From: Cyclobacteriaceae bacterium
GTDB lineage: Bacteria > Bacteroidota > Bacteroidia > Cytophagales > Cyclobacteriaceae
Direction: 5' to 3'
Assembly (NCBI GenBank): GCA_026129485.1
Contig: JAHCHY010000004.1
Coordinates: 124,001-188,000 of the forward strand
DNA: 64,000 nucleotides
Positions 25,242 through 34,438 of this stretch are shown here, one piece after another. Position numbers and translations under genes: made by a program. The number at the start of each line of letters is the position of its first letter. Positions within the stretch are counted from its first letter, which is position 1. The notes under the pieces are model-generated. The model was not told the origin of the DNA and ran no database searches. It worked only from the letters and a program-made list of their open reading frames with translations.

Positions 25242-25416
25242 TCCCAAATATACGCACTCCTCTGCTTCTACAATCCTGACTTTCAGTGAATGAATAAAAA
25301 TGCCCGAAATGCGCAACTGTTTTAAATGCTATCCAACGGGATTTTGATTTTTTTTCAAGTCCTTTTTTCCTGCTTCGGTATAAAGCAAATGGTTTTTATG
25401 TTGTTGTGCCCTAAAG

Positions 25417-28056
25417 CTACTTCTTCCTCCTCGTCAATATCGGTTGAATCAGCTTCGCTACCAAACCCGTCCAGCCCGTTTGGTGGCTGGCACCGAGGCC
25501 GCGACCGGTATCACCATCAAAGTATTCGTAAAAGAGTAAGTTGTCTTTAAAATCGGGGTTGGACTGAAACAATTCCTGCTCGCCATACATGGGCCGCCTG
25601 CCTTCGGCATTGGTTTTAAACATCGCGATAAGCCGTTGCGAAAGCTCGCTGGCAATTTCGCGCAGCGTAAGCATGTTGCCCGAGCCGGTAGGGTGCTCTA
25701 CTTTAAAATCATCGCCATAATAATGATGAAAGCGTTGCAGCGATTCAATGATGAGGTAATTAACCGGGAACCACACCGGCCCGCGCCAGTTGCTGTTGCC
25801 GCCAAACAAATACGAATCGCTTTCGCCAGGCTGGTAGCGCACCGAAAACTGGCTGCCGTTGGCATGCAGCACATAAGGGTTATCCAGGTGATGCCGCGAA
25901 AGCGCGCGCACACCGTAAGGCGATAGAAATTCTTTTTCATCCAACATGCGCTTGAGCAGCCGCTTCATGCGATGGCCGCGCAGCAACGAAAGCAGGTGGC
26001 GTTGATTTTTACCACGCTCGCCCCAGCGCGAGATCAGGTTGGCCAGGTCGGGCCGGTTTTGTAAAAACCAGTCGAGGCGGGCGGTAAACTCCGGCATCTT
26101 CTGAAAAATTTCTTCGTCCAGCACTTCCACGGCAAACAACGGAATAAGCCCAACCATGGAGCGCACCTTTAGCTGAATGCGATCATTCGATGGCAGGTGT
26201 AATACATCGTAAAAAAATTCATCTTCTTCATCCCACAGGTTAATGCCTTCCTTGCTTACGTTGGCCATCGCACCCGCGATGTAGAGAAAGTGCTCAAAGA
26301 ACTTGGTGGCTAAGCTCTGGTAAGTTGGATTCTCTTTGGCCAGCTCCAGCGACATGCGCAGCAGGTTAAGGGTGTACATGGCCATCCAGCTTGTACCGTC
26401 CGATTGCTCGATGTGGCCACCGGTGGGCAGGTGCGTGCTGCTGCGGTCGAACACACCAATGTTATCCATACCCAGGAAGCCGCCCTGAAAAATGTTATTG
26501 CCGCTCTGGTCTTTCTTGTTTACCCACCACGTAAAGTTGAGCAGCAGCTTGTGAAAAATTTCTTCGAGGAATTTCAGATCAGCTTTGCCGTCCTGCAGCC
26601 TGCGATCGATCTTGAATACGCGCCAGGCAGCCCACGCATGCACAGGCGGATTCACATCGCCAAAGGCCCACTCGTATGCCGGCAGTTGTCCGTTGGGATG
26701 CATATACCACTCTTTGGTAAGCAGCAGCAACTGGTTCTTGGCAAACTCCGGGTCGATCATGGCTAAGGGTATGGCATGAAAGGCCAGATCCCACGCGGCA
26801 TACCACGGGTACTCCCATTTATCGGGCATGGAAATAATATCGGCATTGTGAAGATGATCCCACTCGTGGTTTCGGCCGCGTCTGCGTTCATACGGTGGCG
26901 GTGGCTGGTGCGGATCGCCCCGCAGCCATACATCCAGATCATAATAATAAAACTGCTTGCTCCAGAGCATACCGGCCAATGCCTGGCGTTGAATCAATTT
27001 TTCTTCTTCGGATGTAATATCCTTTTGCAGATCGGCATAATATGCATCGGCTTCGGCTTTGGCTTTTTTTAATGCCTGGTCAAAATGGTGAAAAGGTTTC
27101 TGATGGAAGCGTGAAGCGAGGCGCAGGCGCACAGCTTTCGATTCGCCCGGTTTTAGCGTAAGATCAATGCGGTAAGCGGCCTTGGTGCCTTTGTTGATTT
27201 TATTGACGGATGCCGGGTAATTGAAGATGATGTAATCGTTGATACCATCTTTAAACGTACCTGGCTGAAAGTGCTGGTGTAAGCGCCATGTGTTGGTTTC
27301 ATTTTCGCAGAAGAGCGGTTCGTGCGCACCTTCGCAGCAAAAGTAATACGAGCCTAACTGCTTGTGGCTCGCCTTCATAATGCCTTTATCGTCTAAGTAA
27401 ATTTCCGGCCGGGTATCGTCATATCCCCAGGCCCACGTGTTGCGAAACCACAGTGTAGGCAAAACTTCAATGGCAGCCGTTTCCGGCCCGCGATTGGTAA
27501 CGGTAACCTGCATCAGGATGTCGCATACATCCGCCTTGGCATATTCTACGGCTACATCAAAGTAGCGGTTATCGGCAAAAATGTTGGTGTCCGTTAATTC
27601 AAACTCACGATCGTGCTTGCCCCTGCGTTTACTTTCTTCCGCTAATTGGGCATAAGGATATTCCTGCTGCGGGTACTTGTACAACATGCGCATGTACGAG
27701 TGCGAGGGTGTGGAGTCGAGGTAATAATAAATTTCTTTTACGTCTTCACCATGATTGCCTTCGGGATTGGTCAGCCCGAAAAACCGTTCTTTCAGGATCG
27801 GGTCTTTTTTATTCCAGAGCGCCAGCGCCAGGCAGAGAAATTGTTTTTCGTCCGAAATCCCGGCAATGCCCTCTTCGCCCCAGCGATAGGCTTTGCTGCG
27901 GGCCATGTCGTGTGTAATGTAATTCCAGGCATCGCCATTGGGGCTGTAATCTTCGCGCACCGTTCCCCATTGCCGTTCGGTAAGGTAGGGGCCCCATTGC
28001 CGCCAGTTTTTTACCTTGTCGCGATCTTCAATCAATCTTTGTTTCTCGGCCGTCAT
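25417..28056 (-). CDS. GH63-type glycosidase
   Basis: 879 residues, no signal peptide, so probably cytosolic. N-terminal beta-sandwich (about 1-330) followed by an (alpha/alpha)6 barrel. [19 protein letters not shown] (about 437-455) holds the candidate acid Asp, and [29 protein letters not shown] near the C-terminus (about 843-871) holds the candidate base Glu, in line with GH63 glucosidases. [19 protein letters not shown] and [19 protein letters not shown] are typical of the bacterial MGH/GH63 branch. Likely cleaves alpha-glucosides such as glucosylglycerate or similar solutes, but the substrate is inference. Its 3' end lies 175 bp from the right edge of the island. Confidence 0.85.
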   Translation of the reverse strand: MTAEKQRLIEDRDKVKNWRQWGPYLTERQWGTVREDYSPNGDAWNYITHDMARSKAYRWGEEGIAGISDEKQFLCLALALWNKKDPILKERFFGLTNPEGNHGEDVKEIYYYLDSTPSHSYMRMLYKYPQQEYPYAQLAEESKRRGKHDREFELTDTNIFADNRYFDVAVEYAKADVCDILMQVTVTNRGPETAAIEVLPTLWFRNTWAWGYDDTRPEIYLDDKGIMKASHKQLGSYYFCCEGAHEPLFCENETNTWRLHQHFQPGTFKDGINDYIIFNYPASVNKINKGTKAAYRIDLTLKPGESKAVRLRLASRFHQKPFHHFDQALKKAKAEADAYYADLQKDITSEEEKLIQRQALAGMLWSKQFYYYDLDVWLRGDPHQPPPPYERRRGRNHEWDHLHNADIISMPDKWEYPWYAAWDLAFHAIPLAMIDPEFAKNQLLLLTKEWYMHPNGQLPAYEWAFGDVNPPVHAWAAWRVFKIDRRLQDGKADLKFLEEIFHKLLLNFTWWVNKKDQSGNNIFQGGFLGMDNIGVFDRSSTHLPTGGHIEQSDGTSWMAMYTLNLLRMSLELAKENPTYQSLATKFFEHFLYIAGAMANVSKEGINLWDEEDEFFYDVLHLPSNDRIQLKVRSMVGLIPLFAVEVLDEEIFQKMPEFTARLDWFLQNRPDLANLISRWGERGKNQRHLLSLLRGHRMKRLLKRMLDEKEFLSPYGVRALSRHHLDNPYVLHANGSQFSVRYQPGESDSYLFGGNSNWRGPVWFPVNYLIIESLQRFHHYYGDDFKVEHPTGSGNMLTLREIASELSQRLIAMFKTNAEGRRPMYGEQELFQSNPDFKDNLLFYEYFDGDTGRGLGASHQTGWTGLVAKLIQPILTRRKK

Positions 28057-28188
28057 AGGGTTTCCAAGTTAACAAAAACAGGTTATTGAATTAGTGCATT
28101 TTGAGATGTTGTATTACATGATTAAAAAGTTAAAGTTAGCATTATGGCCGGGAGGTCTGCGCTTTCCAGGCGCCTTGATGCCTTTCTG

Positions 28189-28803
28189 TTAACGTAAATA
28201 CCCGGCTGCTGCTTTCAGCTCTTCTTCCAGAATAGTATGAGGCCGACCGGGGTAAACGAGCAGTTCAACTTTTGCGTTCATTTTTTCCAATTGTTGCTTC
28301 GATTGCTCGCTTCGCATCAATGGCACATGCGGATCGTTACTGCCGTTGCTCATGAATATCGGTGTGCCGGAAAAATCTCCCGGATAACGGGACGGCTCCA
28401 ACTGATCGCCAATCAGGCCACCGGTTAGTGCGATTACACCGCCCCACTTTTGTGCGTTACGTGCTGCAAACTCTAACGTAAGGCAGGCGCCTTGCGAAAA
28501 TCCAAGTATAAAAATATTAGATGGCGCTATACCGGCTTGCTGAATGTGATCGCTCAGCTCTTTCACACGATCAAGCGCGCTGCCCAGCCACGGTTCGTTT
28601 TGCGATATGGGTGCCAGAAAGCTTAACGGATACCAGGTATGGTTGGTAGCCTGCGGGGCCACAATGTAGAAACCCTCAAGTGGCAAGTAAGAAGCAAGCG
28701 ATATAATATCTTCTGCCGAACCACCGCGACCGTGTAACATAATTAAAGCCTTCTTTGCGTGGGTAAGAGGCGTACCTGATTCTATAACCTGTTTACTATG
28801 CAT
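28189..28803 (-). CDS. Phospholipase/carboxylesterase-family hydrolase (MhqD-like)
   Basis: 204 residues from ATG 28803; an upstream start at 28842 lies in a repeat. Alpha/beta-hydrolase signature of the phospholipase/carboxylesterase family: MLHGRGGSAEDIISLASYLP (about 21-40), nucleophile elbow LGFSQGACLTLEFAARN with the Ser near 108, acid in SNGSNDPHVPL and His in GRPHTILEEE. Its position just downstream of an MhqO-like dioxygenase repeats the MhqO/MhqD pairing of quinone-response loci in Firmicutes. Natural substrate unknown. Confidence 0.87.
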   Translation of the reverse strand: MHSKQVIESGTPLTHAKKALIMLHGRGGSAEDIISLASYLPLEGFYIVAPQATNHTWYPLSFLAPISQNEPWLGSALDRVKELSDHIQQAGIAPSNIFILGFSQGACLTLEFAARNAQKWGGVIALTGGLIGDQLEPSRYPGDFSGTPIFMSNGSNDPHVPLMRSEQSKQQLEKMNAKVELLVYPGRPHTILEEELKAAAGYLR

Positions 28804-28810
28804 ACGTGTG

Positions 28811-28882
28811 TTTTTTTTTACCGCTAAGTCGCGGAGGCGCAAGGAAAAATTACTTTGCGCCCTGGCGCCTTTGCGGTCGAAA
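28811..28882. repeat. Imperfect dyad of GCGCCTTTGCGG type between two genes
   Basis: The stretch ACCGCTAAGTCGCGGAGGCG with CGCAAGG (from 28818) and CTTTGCGCC..GGCGCCTTTGCGGT (28853-28877) form long imperfect inverted arms around AAAAATTA. This GCAAAGGCGC-type element recurs between genes in many Bacteroidota. It separates the MhqO-like and MhqD-like genes and may act as a partial terminator or RNA-processing site. Confidence 0.5.
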
Positions 28883-28887
28883 GAGAT

Positions 28888-29844
28888 TTAGTTAAACTTA
28901 TCCGGTTTCAATTCAATGGGCTGTAAACCCGATTCAATCTTATCGCGCATGGATTCATACCAGGCCGGCAGCTTCAAGGCTTCGCCCAATTTGGAAGGAT
29001 GCTCATCTATTGCAAAGCCGGGCGGATTGGTAGCTACTTCAAACAACACGCCTCCGGGTTCGCGGAAGTAAATGCTGTGAAAGTATTGACGATCCAATAC
29101 TTCAGTAACGTGAACACCTTTGCTCAATAATTTTTCGCGCATTTCTAATTGCGAGGTATCATTGGCAGTAGCAAAAGCGAGGTGGTGAATAGTTCCGCTT
29201 CCGCCCAAACCGCGTGCTGCTTCCGGTGTATTCAATACATCAATAAAATCTCCGGGCACACCGCTGGCTGAAAAGCGTTTACGATTCCCCTTTTCTGCAA
29301 CCAGCTTATGATCCATGCTTTCTAACAAAAGACTGGCGGTGCGATCGGAGCTGTCTTCTGATAGCACCGCACCATGAAATCCCTTTACGGAATGTTCCAG
29401 GGGTATCTGTCCGTAGGTAAAGCCGGCACGCAAATCGGTTTTATTAAACACCAGCTCCAGATCCAGCCCGTGTGTATCCTGTAAGCCGATATACATTTCA
29501 TCATCAAAGCGTTGGTGCGGACCGGAGAATGTAATGTTGAATTTTTTCAGCCGGGCTAACCAGTAGTCTAAGCTTTCGGCAGGTACGGAAAACGAAGTAA
29601 CCGTCATCTGGCCTTTGCCGTGGCGGCCTTTGGCCATCCCCGCAAAGGGAAAGAACGTCATAATGGTGCCGGGACTCCCGGTTTCGTTACCATAATATAA
29701 ATGGTACACATCAGGCGCATCGAAGTTTACGGTTTTCTTCACCATCCGCAGCCCTAAAATGCCGGTGTAGAAGTCGAGGTTTTTCTGGGCATCGTCCGCC
29801 AGTGCGGTTACGTGGTGGATGCCGGTAATCAGTTGAGGTTTCAT
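28888..29844 (-). CDS. Ring-cleaving (VOC) dioxygenase, MhqO-like
   Basis: 318 residues made of two vicinal-oxygen-chelate modules: GIHHVTALADDAQKNLDFYTGILGLRMVKKTVNFD (about 5-40) opens the first and GSGTIHHLAFATANDTSQLEMREKL (about 215-240) the second. Metal-ligand candidates are the His of GIHHVT, the His of GTIHHLAF and the Glu in PGGVLFEVATNPPGF (about 270-285). This is the MhqA/MhqO family of hydroquinone-specific extradiol dioxygenases. It diverges from the pirin gene across a region with a promoter and dyads, and is followed by the MhqD-like esterase. Confidence 0.9.
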   Translation of the reverse strand: MKPQLITGIHHVTALADDAQKNLDFYTGILGLRMVKKTVNFDAPDVYHLYYGNETGSPGTIMTFFPFAGMAKGRHGKGQMTVTSFSVPAESLDYWLARLKKFNITFSGPHQRFDDEMYIGLQDTHGLDLELVFNKTDLRAGFTYGQIPLEHSVKGFHGAVLSEDSSDRTASLLLESMDHKLVAEKGNRKRFSASGVPGDFIDVLNTPEAARGLGGSGTIHHLAFATANDTSQLEMREKLLSKGVHVTEVLDRQYFHSIYFREPGGVLFEVATNPPGFAIDEHPSKLGEALKLPAWYESMRDKIESGLQPIELKPDKFN

Positions 29845-29943
29845 AATGATCAGTTTTTCAGTTTGTTAACCGGGCTTTCGCAGGCTTGTGTGTGGTTCGC
29901 GGCAGCCTTTCAAAGATATGGAACGAAAAATCGGCATAAATAG

Positions 29944-29972
29944 TTGTATAGACAATTATTGTTATAACTTTG
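29944..29972 (+). promoter_or_regulatory. Candidate promoter with overlapping operator dyads (dioxygenase/pirin intergenic region)
   Basis: TAACTTTG (29965-29972) matches the Bacteroidota -7 element, with a TTG at 29944-29946 about 18 bp upstream. The space between is filled by two overlapping dyads: TTGT-ATAG-ACAA (29944-29955) and ACAAT-T-ATTGT (29952-29962). A regulator bound here would block the promoter. It points towards the pirin gene at 30113, whose start is preceded by a strong AGGAGGA site (30095-30101). Confidence 0.5.
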
Positions 29973-30112
29973 TTTAGCAATAACCGTTAATGATACCAAA
30001 ACAAGATGTTGACTGATTCGTTTGTCGAATCCGGGAATTACCGGTAAGCCGATAATCTTGCGCGTTTTACATGACTAAATAAAACAAAGTCTTAGGAGGA
30101 CTTTAACAAACC

Positions 30113-30982
30113 ATGAAAACCAGGACCGTTTCCCGATTACTGTATGCCCATAAAATGGACATGGGCGGAATACCCATTCGCCAGCCGTTGCCTACGCAAC
30201 AGGTGCAGCAGGTTGATCCCTTTTTATTATTGCATCATGCCAATATAAAGGCGCCCGCTACGGTCGATCCGGATGATGCCGGGGTAGGGCCGCATCCGCA
30301 CCGGGGTTTCTCGCCCGTTACATTTATCTTTCAGGGTGGTGTGCACCATCGCGACAGCAGAGGCAATAACAGTACCATTTATGCCGGTGGGGCACAATGG
30401 ATGAATGCCGGAATGGGGGTTATCCACAGCGAGCGCCCTCCGCACGATATACACGAGATAGGCGGCCGGCAGGAAATTATCCAGCTTTGGATAAACACAC
30501 CGGCAAAGCACAAAATGGATCAGCCTTCCTATTTCCCGGTAACGGCCGAAGATGCTCCGGCTGTTAAAAGTGAAGATGGATTGGTAACCGTAAATGTTTT
30601 TTCGGGCGAAGTGTTGGGAGCGAAAGGCCCGGTACCGGCACAGGTGGAAGTTAATTCGGCAACCCTTGTATTGCAGAAAGGCGGAACCATAAGCATTCCG
30701 TTACCGGGACATCACAATGCGTTACTTTACCTGTTGGATGGCAAGCTGAATGTGGATGGCTTTGGTATGGTGGAAGGGCTGCACTTAGTACATTTTAAGA
30801 ATGATGGCGAAGGTATTGTGTTAACAGCGCTGGAAGATACCCGCGCTTTATTGCTGAGCGGCAAGCCGCTTGACGAAGAAGTAGTATCGTACGGGCCGTT
30901 TGTGATGAATACTCAAACACAGATTATGGAAGCCATGCGCGATTACCAGGTGGGCAAGATGGGTGTGCTGATCGAAGAGTGA
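30113..30982 (+). CDS. Pirin family protein
   Basis: 289 residues with the bicupin pirin pattern. The metal-binding motif is PHPHRGFSPVTFIFQGGVHHRDSRGN (from about residue 61), with the His of HPHRG, the second His and a later His/Glu set (GVIHSERPPHDIHEIGGRQEIIQLWINTPAKHK about 102-134). The C-terminal cupin is TISIPLPGHHNALLYLLDG. Bacterial pirins bind Fe and can have quercetin dioxygenase activity or act as redox-sensing cofactors. Unusually for this phylum it has a near-consensus Shine-Dalgarno (AGGAGGA, 30095-30101). Divergent from the MhqO-like gene; probably part of the same stress response. Confidence 0.92.
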   Translation: MKTRTVSRLLYAHKMDMGGIPIRQPLPTQQVQQVDPFLLLHHANIKAPATVDPDDAGVGPHPHRGFSPVTFIFQGGVHHRDSRGNNSTIYAGGAQWMNAGMGVIHSERPPHDIHEIGGRQEIIQLWINTPAKHKMDQPSYFPVTAEDAPAVKSEDGLVTVNVFSGEVLGAKGPVPAQVEVNSATLVLQKGGTISIPLPGHHNALLYLLDGKLNVDGFGMVEGLHLVHFKNDGEGIVLTALEDTRALLLSGKPLDEEVVSYGPFVMNTQTQIMEAMRDYQVGKMGVLIEE

Positions 30983-30990
30983 GTTAATCA

Positions 30991-31050
30991 AGGCGTCTGA
31001 CCCCGAATGTTCGGGGTCTTGACGTCTTACAGGTTCGGTATCAGACGCCT
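30991..31050. repeat. Nested palindromic element after the pirin gene
   Basis: AGGCGTCTGA (30991-31000) is the exact reverse complement of TCAGACGCCT (31041-31050). Inside and overlapping the left arm, GACCCCGAA (30999-31007) pairs exactly with TTCGGGGTC (31010-31018) around TG. It starts 9 bp after the pirin stop codon and may stop or stabilise its transcript. The two-level design resembles the element at 2152-2243, though the sequences differ. Confidence 0.65.
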
Positions 31051-31170
31051 CGAATCAATTTAAAATTCCGGGACTTTTGCAGAAACTGTTTGAAGTGAAT
31101 GCGTGTTATTGGGATGTCATCTGAAATTTGGTGTTTAGGATCACTTTCTTTTTAAACTTTTGAAAAGCTT

Positions 31171-31767
31171 ATGCAAGTACAACCCGGAATTTTGAAATCA
31201 ACCGAAATAGAGCACGCACTTCTTCCCGAGCTGGAGAAGCGCAGAAGCAAACGTGCATTTTCAGGTAAACCGGTTTCGGAAGAAACCATCCGTTCTCTCT
31301 TTGAAGCAGCGCGCTGGGCGCCCAGCAGCATGAATGCACAACCCTGGGTGTATGTGTATGCCACAAAAGATCAGCCCGAATTATATAAGCTGATACTGGA
31401 CTCCTTAAATGAAAGCAACAAAATATGGGCGCAACATGCACCTTTGCTAATAGCGAGCCTAGCCCGCAAAAATCATATCGGCAATGGCGCAACTAACGGA
31501 GCTGCCCGTTACGATGTAGGCGCGGCCAATGCATTGTTATCGGTGCAGGCTACACAAGCCGGGCTGATCGTTCACCAGATGGGCGGCTATAATAAGCTCA
31601 CGCTGATTGAAAACCTGAATGTACCGGGTTCGCTCGAACCAGTTGTGGTAATAGCAGTTGGATATGCCGGTGATCCGGATAACCTGGGCGAAAATCTGAA
31701 AGCGCGCGAACTGGCTCCGCGTGAGCGATACACACAGGAATTTTTTGTTCACACCAAAGCCTTTTAA
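31171..31767 (+). CDS. Nitroreductase family protein
   Basis: 198 residues, the usual size for FMN-dependent nitroreductases. The FMN-binding RRSKRAFSGKPV (about 22-33), the AARWAPSSMNAQPWVYVY stretch (about 46-63), DVGAANALLSVQATQAGLIVHQMGGY (about 115-140) and the C-terminal ARELAPRERYTQEFF fit the family. Reduces nitroaromatics, quinones or enones with NAD(P)H. First gene of a compact unit: the OsmC start codon lies 1 bp after its stop. Confidence 0.9.
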   Translation: MQVQPGILKSTEIEHALLPELEKRRSKRAFSGKPVSEETIRSLFEAARWAPSSMNAQPWVYVYATKDQPELYKLILDSLNESNKIWAQHAPLLIASLARKNHIGNGATNGAARYDVGAANALLSVQATQAGLIVHQMGGYNKLTLIENLNVPGSLEPVVVIAVGYAGDPDNLGENLKARELAPRERYTQEFFVHTKAF

Positions 31768-31768
31768 A

Positions 31769-32149
31769 ATGGTAACCGCAATAATCGGAAAGGAACATTA
31801 TCGTACGGAGCTAATCGCTTCCGGTAAAACCATTATTGCCGATGAGCCCGAAGACCTGGGTGGAACCGACAGCGGCCCCGCACCGGGTGAATTGTTGTTA
31901 ATGTCATTGGCTTCTTGCACGGCCATCACCATTCGCATGTATGCGGACAGAAGGCAAATTCCTTTGGATGGCGTACGGGTAGAAGTTTCGATGGAGAAGA
32001 ATGATTTTAAAACCATGCTGAAGCGCGATTTGTATTTTACCGGCAACCTGGATGCGGAACAACGCACTAAACTTTTAGAGATAGCCGAAAAATGCCCGAT
32101 ACATAAAACATTGAACACTCCTATTCAGATTGAAACAGCTATTGCGTAA
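31769..32149 (+). CDS. OsmC-family protein
   Basis: 126 residues from ATG 31769, which follows the nitroreductase stop by one base, so they are translationally linked. Both redox cysteines of the OsmC/Ohr family are visible: LMSLASCTAITIRMYADRRQIP (about 46-67) and IAEKCPIHKTLN (about 106-117). PGELLLMSLASCTA and the CPIHKTL are of the YhfA/OsmC-like subgroup rather than Ohr. Probably reduces organic hydroperoxides or handles reactive small molecules in the cytoplasm. Confidence 0.9.
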   Translation: MVTAIIGKEHYRTELIASGKTIIADEPEDLGGTDSGPAPGELLLMSLASCTAITIRMYADRRQIPLDGVRVEVSMEKNDFKTMLKRDLYFTGNLDAEQRTKLLEIAEKCPIHKTLNTPIQIETAIA

Positions 32150-32205
32150 GCTTTTTGATAATTGTGAGCTTACGTGTATCTTAAAGGGTATATCATAAAT
32201 ACAAA

Positions 32206-32802
32206 ATGAAAATAGGAATTATAGGTTCGGGGGGAATAGGTCAGGCGTTTGCCAGGCAAGTATTAAAAGCAGGTTATGAAGTTGTTATCAGCAACAGTCG
32301 CGGAGCGGATTCGCTGGCCGATGTGGTAAAGCAACTGGGTGGTAAAGCAAAGGCTGGTTCAGTAGGAGAAGCGGCTGCTGCCGATGTTATTTTTCTTGCC
32401 GTTCAATGGATACACTTGCCAACCATTGCGAAGCAGTTTTCAAACTGGGCCGGTAAAATTGTAATTGATCCTATCAACCCGGTTGTTCCTCCCGATTATA
32501 AAATTGCAGCGTTAGGCGGACGAGCCTCCAGCGAAATTGTGCAGGAGATGCTGGCCGGTGCAAAGCTGGTAAAAGCATTCAACACTTACACACCCCAGTT
32601 GCTGGGCGCATCGCCCGAAGAGGCAGGAGGCAGGCGCGTGATTTTTTATTGCGGTGATGATGCAGAAGCCAAAGCAGTTGTAAAATCGATTATCGATAAA
32701 ATCGGTTTTGCCGGAGTGGATACCGGTGCGTTAAAAGAAGGCGCTTACCTGCAGCAATATCCAGGCGGGCCGTTGCCCGGACTTAACCTGATCAAGCTAT
32801 GA
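32206..32802 (+). CDS. NADPH-dependent F420 reductase-like oxidoreductase
   Basis: 198 residues. An N-terminal Rossmann motif MKIGIIGSGGIGQAFARQVLKAGYEVVISNSRG (1-33) with Ser/Arg after beta2 suggests NADP preference. IFLAVQWIHLPTIAKQF, KIVIDPINPVVP and AKLVKAFNTYTPQLLG (positions 65-135) are typical of the F420_oxidored (NAD-binding, FNO-like) family. Real F420 use is doubtful because Bacteroidota generally lack it; a different electron carrier is likely. It follows OsmC by 56 bp on the same strand. Confidence 0.85.
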   Translation: MKIGIIGSGGIGQAFARQVLKAGYEVVISNSRGADSLADVVKQLGGKAKAGSVGEAAAADVIFLAVQWIHLPTIAKQFSNWAGKIVIDPINPVVPPDYKIAALGGRASSEIVQEMLAGAKLVKAFNTYTPQLLGASPEEAGGRRVIFYCGDDAEAKAVVKSIIDKIGFAGVDTGALKEGAYLQQYPGGPLPGLNLIKL

Positions 32803-32815
32803 AATGGCCATGCAA

Positions 32816-32831
32816 TCCCGCACATGCGGGA
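32816..32831. repeat. Palindrome between two genes
   Basis: TCCCGCA (32816-32822) and TGCGGGA (32825-32831) form a 16-bp palindrome with a two-base centre, 14 bp after the reductase stop codon. No T-run, so not a typical terminator. Confidence 0.5.
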
Positions 32832-32857
32832 TAACCCTAATCAAAAATTATAAACAC

Positions 32858-33286
32858 ATGAAGGACATCACCAAAAAATATACAAACGGAGAAGTAACCA
32901 TTGTATGGAAGCCCGGGCAATGCATTCACTCTACTATTTGCTTTAAAGGATTGGGCCAGGTGTTTGATCCAAGACGAAGGCCGTGGGTAGTGCCCGAAGC
33001 CGCCTCCACACAGCAGATTGTAGATCAGATCAAAAAATGCCCTTCCGGTGCGTTGAGCTATTACATGAATAATGAGGCCGAAGAGAAAACAGTTAGCGTT
33101 CAGGCCGAAACCATTGTTGAAACATCACCCAATGGCCCCTTGCTGGTATATGGAAATGTAACGGTAAAAGATGCATCGGGCAATCTTACCAGGAAGAATA
33201 ACGTAACAGCTTTTTGCCGCTGTGGCGGATCAGGCAATAAACCGTTTTGTGATGGCAACCATAAGAAAATTGGCTTTGAGGGGTAA
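32858..33286 (+). CDS. Fer4_19 / CDGSH double iron-sulfur protein
   Basis: 142 residues from ATG 32858. The N-terminal part (GEVTIVWKPGQCIHSTICFKGLGQVFDP, later QIKKCPSGALSYY) is the divergent 4Fe-4S mono-cluster domain (Fer4_19). The C-terminal part ends with CRCGGSGNKPFCDGNHK (about 122-138), the CxCx2Sx3PxCDGxH motif of CDGSH [2Fe-2S] proteins (mitoNEET family). The fusion is known in bacteria and is thought to transfer electrons or clusters. It closes the putative stress unit that starts at the nitroreductase. Confidence 0.92.
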   Translation: MKDITKKYTNGEVTIVWKPGQCIHSTICFKGLGQVFDPRRRPWVVPEAASTQQIVDQIKKCPSGALSYYMNNEAEEKTVSVQAETIVETSPNGPLLVYGNVTVKDASGNLTRKNNVTAFCRCGGSGNKPFCDGNHKKIGFEG

Positions 33287-33380
33287 CATTCCGGGGCCTG
33301 ACACCGGTATAACTTTTTTCAACCGGAACCATAGCTGTAGCCTGCGGATACATTAATTTGCATCCTTAATTTTTTACACC

Positions 33381-34280
33381 ATGAGAAAGAGAAGTGTGTT
33401 GATCGTGTTGATTTCGTTGGTGGTTACGGCACTCCAGGCCCAATCGCTTTACAATGAGGATGCATTAATGGCCAACCTGAAATTTCTTTCATCCGATTCG
33501 TTGCAGGGTCGCAAAACCGGGACTCCTGAAAATGCCGTTGCCCGTGCATTTGTGCAGAAGCAGTTTAAACAATTGGGTTTGTTACCCTTTGATACGGGTT
33601 ATGATTTCCCTTTTGAATTTGACAGTCGCACCGGTGAAAAAATAAAAGGCGTTAATGTGGCGGGCTGGATAAAGGGAAAAAAAGATTCCTATATCGTGAT
33701 CTCGGCTCATTACGATCATGTTGGCGTTCGTAACGATAAAATTTATAACGGGGCAGATGATAATGCTTCCGGCACCAGTGCGCTTTTTGCGATAGCGGAA
33801 TACTTCAGCAAGCATAAGCCGGAGCACAATATTATTATAGTAGCTTTTGATGCCGAAGAAATGGGCTTGCGGGGAGCAAGTGCATTTGTGGCCAACCCGC
33901 CTGTTGCCGTTGAAAAAATTCTGGTTAACCTTAACATGGATATGGTAGCCCGTGCCGATAAAGGCGAGCTGGTAGCCTGCGGAACATTTTATTATCCGCA
34001 GCTAAAGCCTTACCTCGAAGGCATCTCCTCCGAAAAGGTAAAGCTGGTGTTTGGCCATGATGATCCTGAAAAGTATAAAGGGCAGGACAACTGGACATTT
34101 TCTTCCGATCATGGGCCGTTTCATCGTGTTAAAATTCCGTTTGTTTATTTTGGCGTGGAAGACCACAAAGACTATCATCAACCTACCGATGATTTTGAGC
34201 TGGTGAATCCCGATATCTACAAGGAATGTGTGCGGCTGATCATCCAGGCAGCCTCCCGCATAGATAAAGGATTGAAGTGA
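33381..34280 (+). CDS. Secreted M28-family zinc aminopeptidase
   Basis: 299 residues with a signal peptide (MRKRSVLIVLISLVVTALQAQ). Metal-binding motifs of M28 are present: ISAHYDHVG (first His at about 110, second at 113), NGADDNASG with bridging Asp at 126, AFDAEEMGLRGA with the catalytic/ligand Glu near 159-160, NMDMVAR, and a late His in FSSDHGPFHR. Removes N-terminal amino acids from peptides in the periplasm or outside the cell. Stand-alone gene. Confidence 0.92.
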   Translation: MRKRSVLIVLISLVVTALQAQSLYNEDALMANLKFLSSDSLQGRKTGTPENAVARAFVQKQFKQLGLLPFDTGYDFPFEFDSRTGEKIKGVNVAGWIKGKKDSYIVISAHYDHVGVRNDKIYNGADDNASGTSALFAIAEYFSKHKPEHNIIIVAFDAEEMGLRGASAFVANPPVAVEKILVNLNMDMVARADKGELVACGTFYYPQLKPYLEGISSEKVKLVFGHDDPEKYKGQDNWTFSSDHGPFHRVKIPFVYFGVEDHKDYHQPTDDFELVNPDIYKECVRLIIQAASRIDKGLK

Positions 34281-34360
34281 AGAACCGTTATTAGTTAATC
34301 GTTAATTGTGCTGAAGAGCAGGTAACAGTTTCGGGGCTTCTGTCCGTGCGGGACTTAGAA

Positions 34361-34415
34361 GCACAAACGTTCAATTATGCACTTCACCTGCATTGCAGTA
34401 AGCCCATGTTACCAG
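34361..34415. repeat. Left boundary of the DHFR-family locus
   Basis: GCACAAACGTTCAAT (34361-34375) differs at one base from 22891-22905 at the left edge of the restriction island. GTTACCAG (34408-34415) recurs beyond the start of the gene as GTTGCCAG (35038-35045), in the same orientation. Both loci therefore have GTTACC at left and GTTGCC at right. Confidence 0.45.
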
Positions 34416-34438
34416 CATGTGTTTCTTTCTGCCGGTTG

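Noticed and set aside
22746-25416. Transposase or integrase driving the restriction island
   Set aside because: No DDE, tyrosine or serine recombinase motif is present in any frame of the region.
28811-28882. CRISPR-like repeat
   Set aside because: Only one imperfect dyad, no regularly spaced copies and no cas genes.
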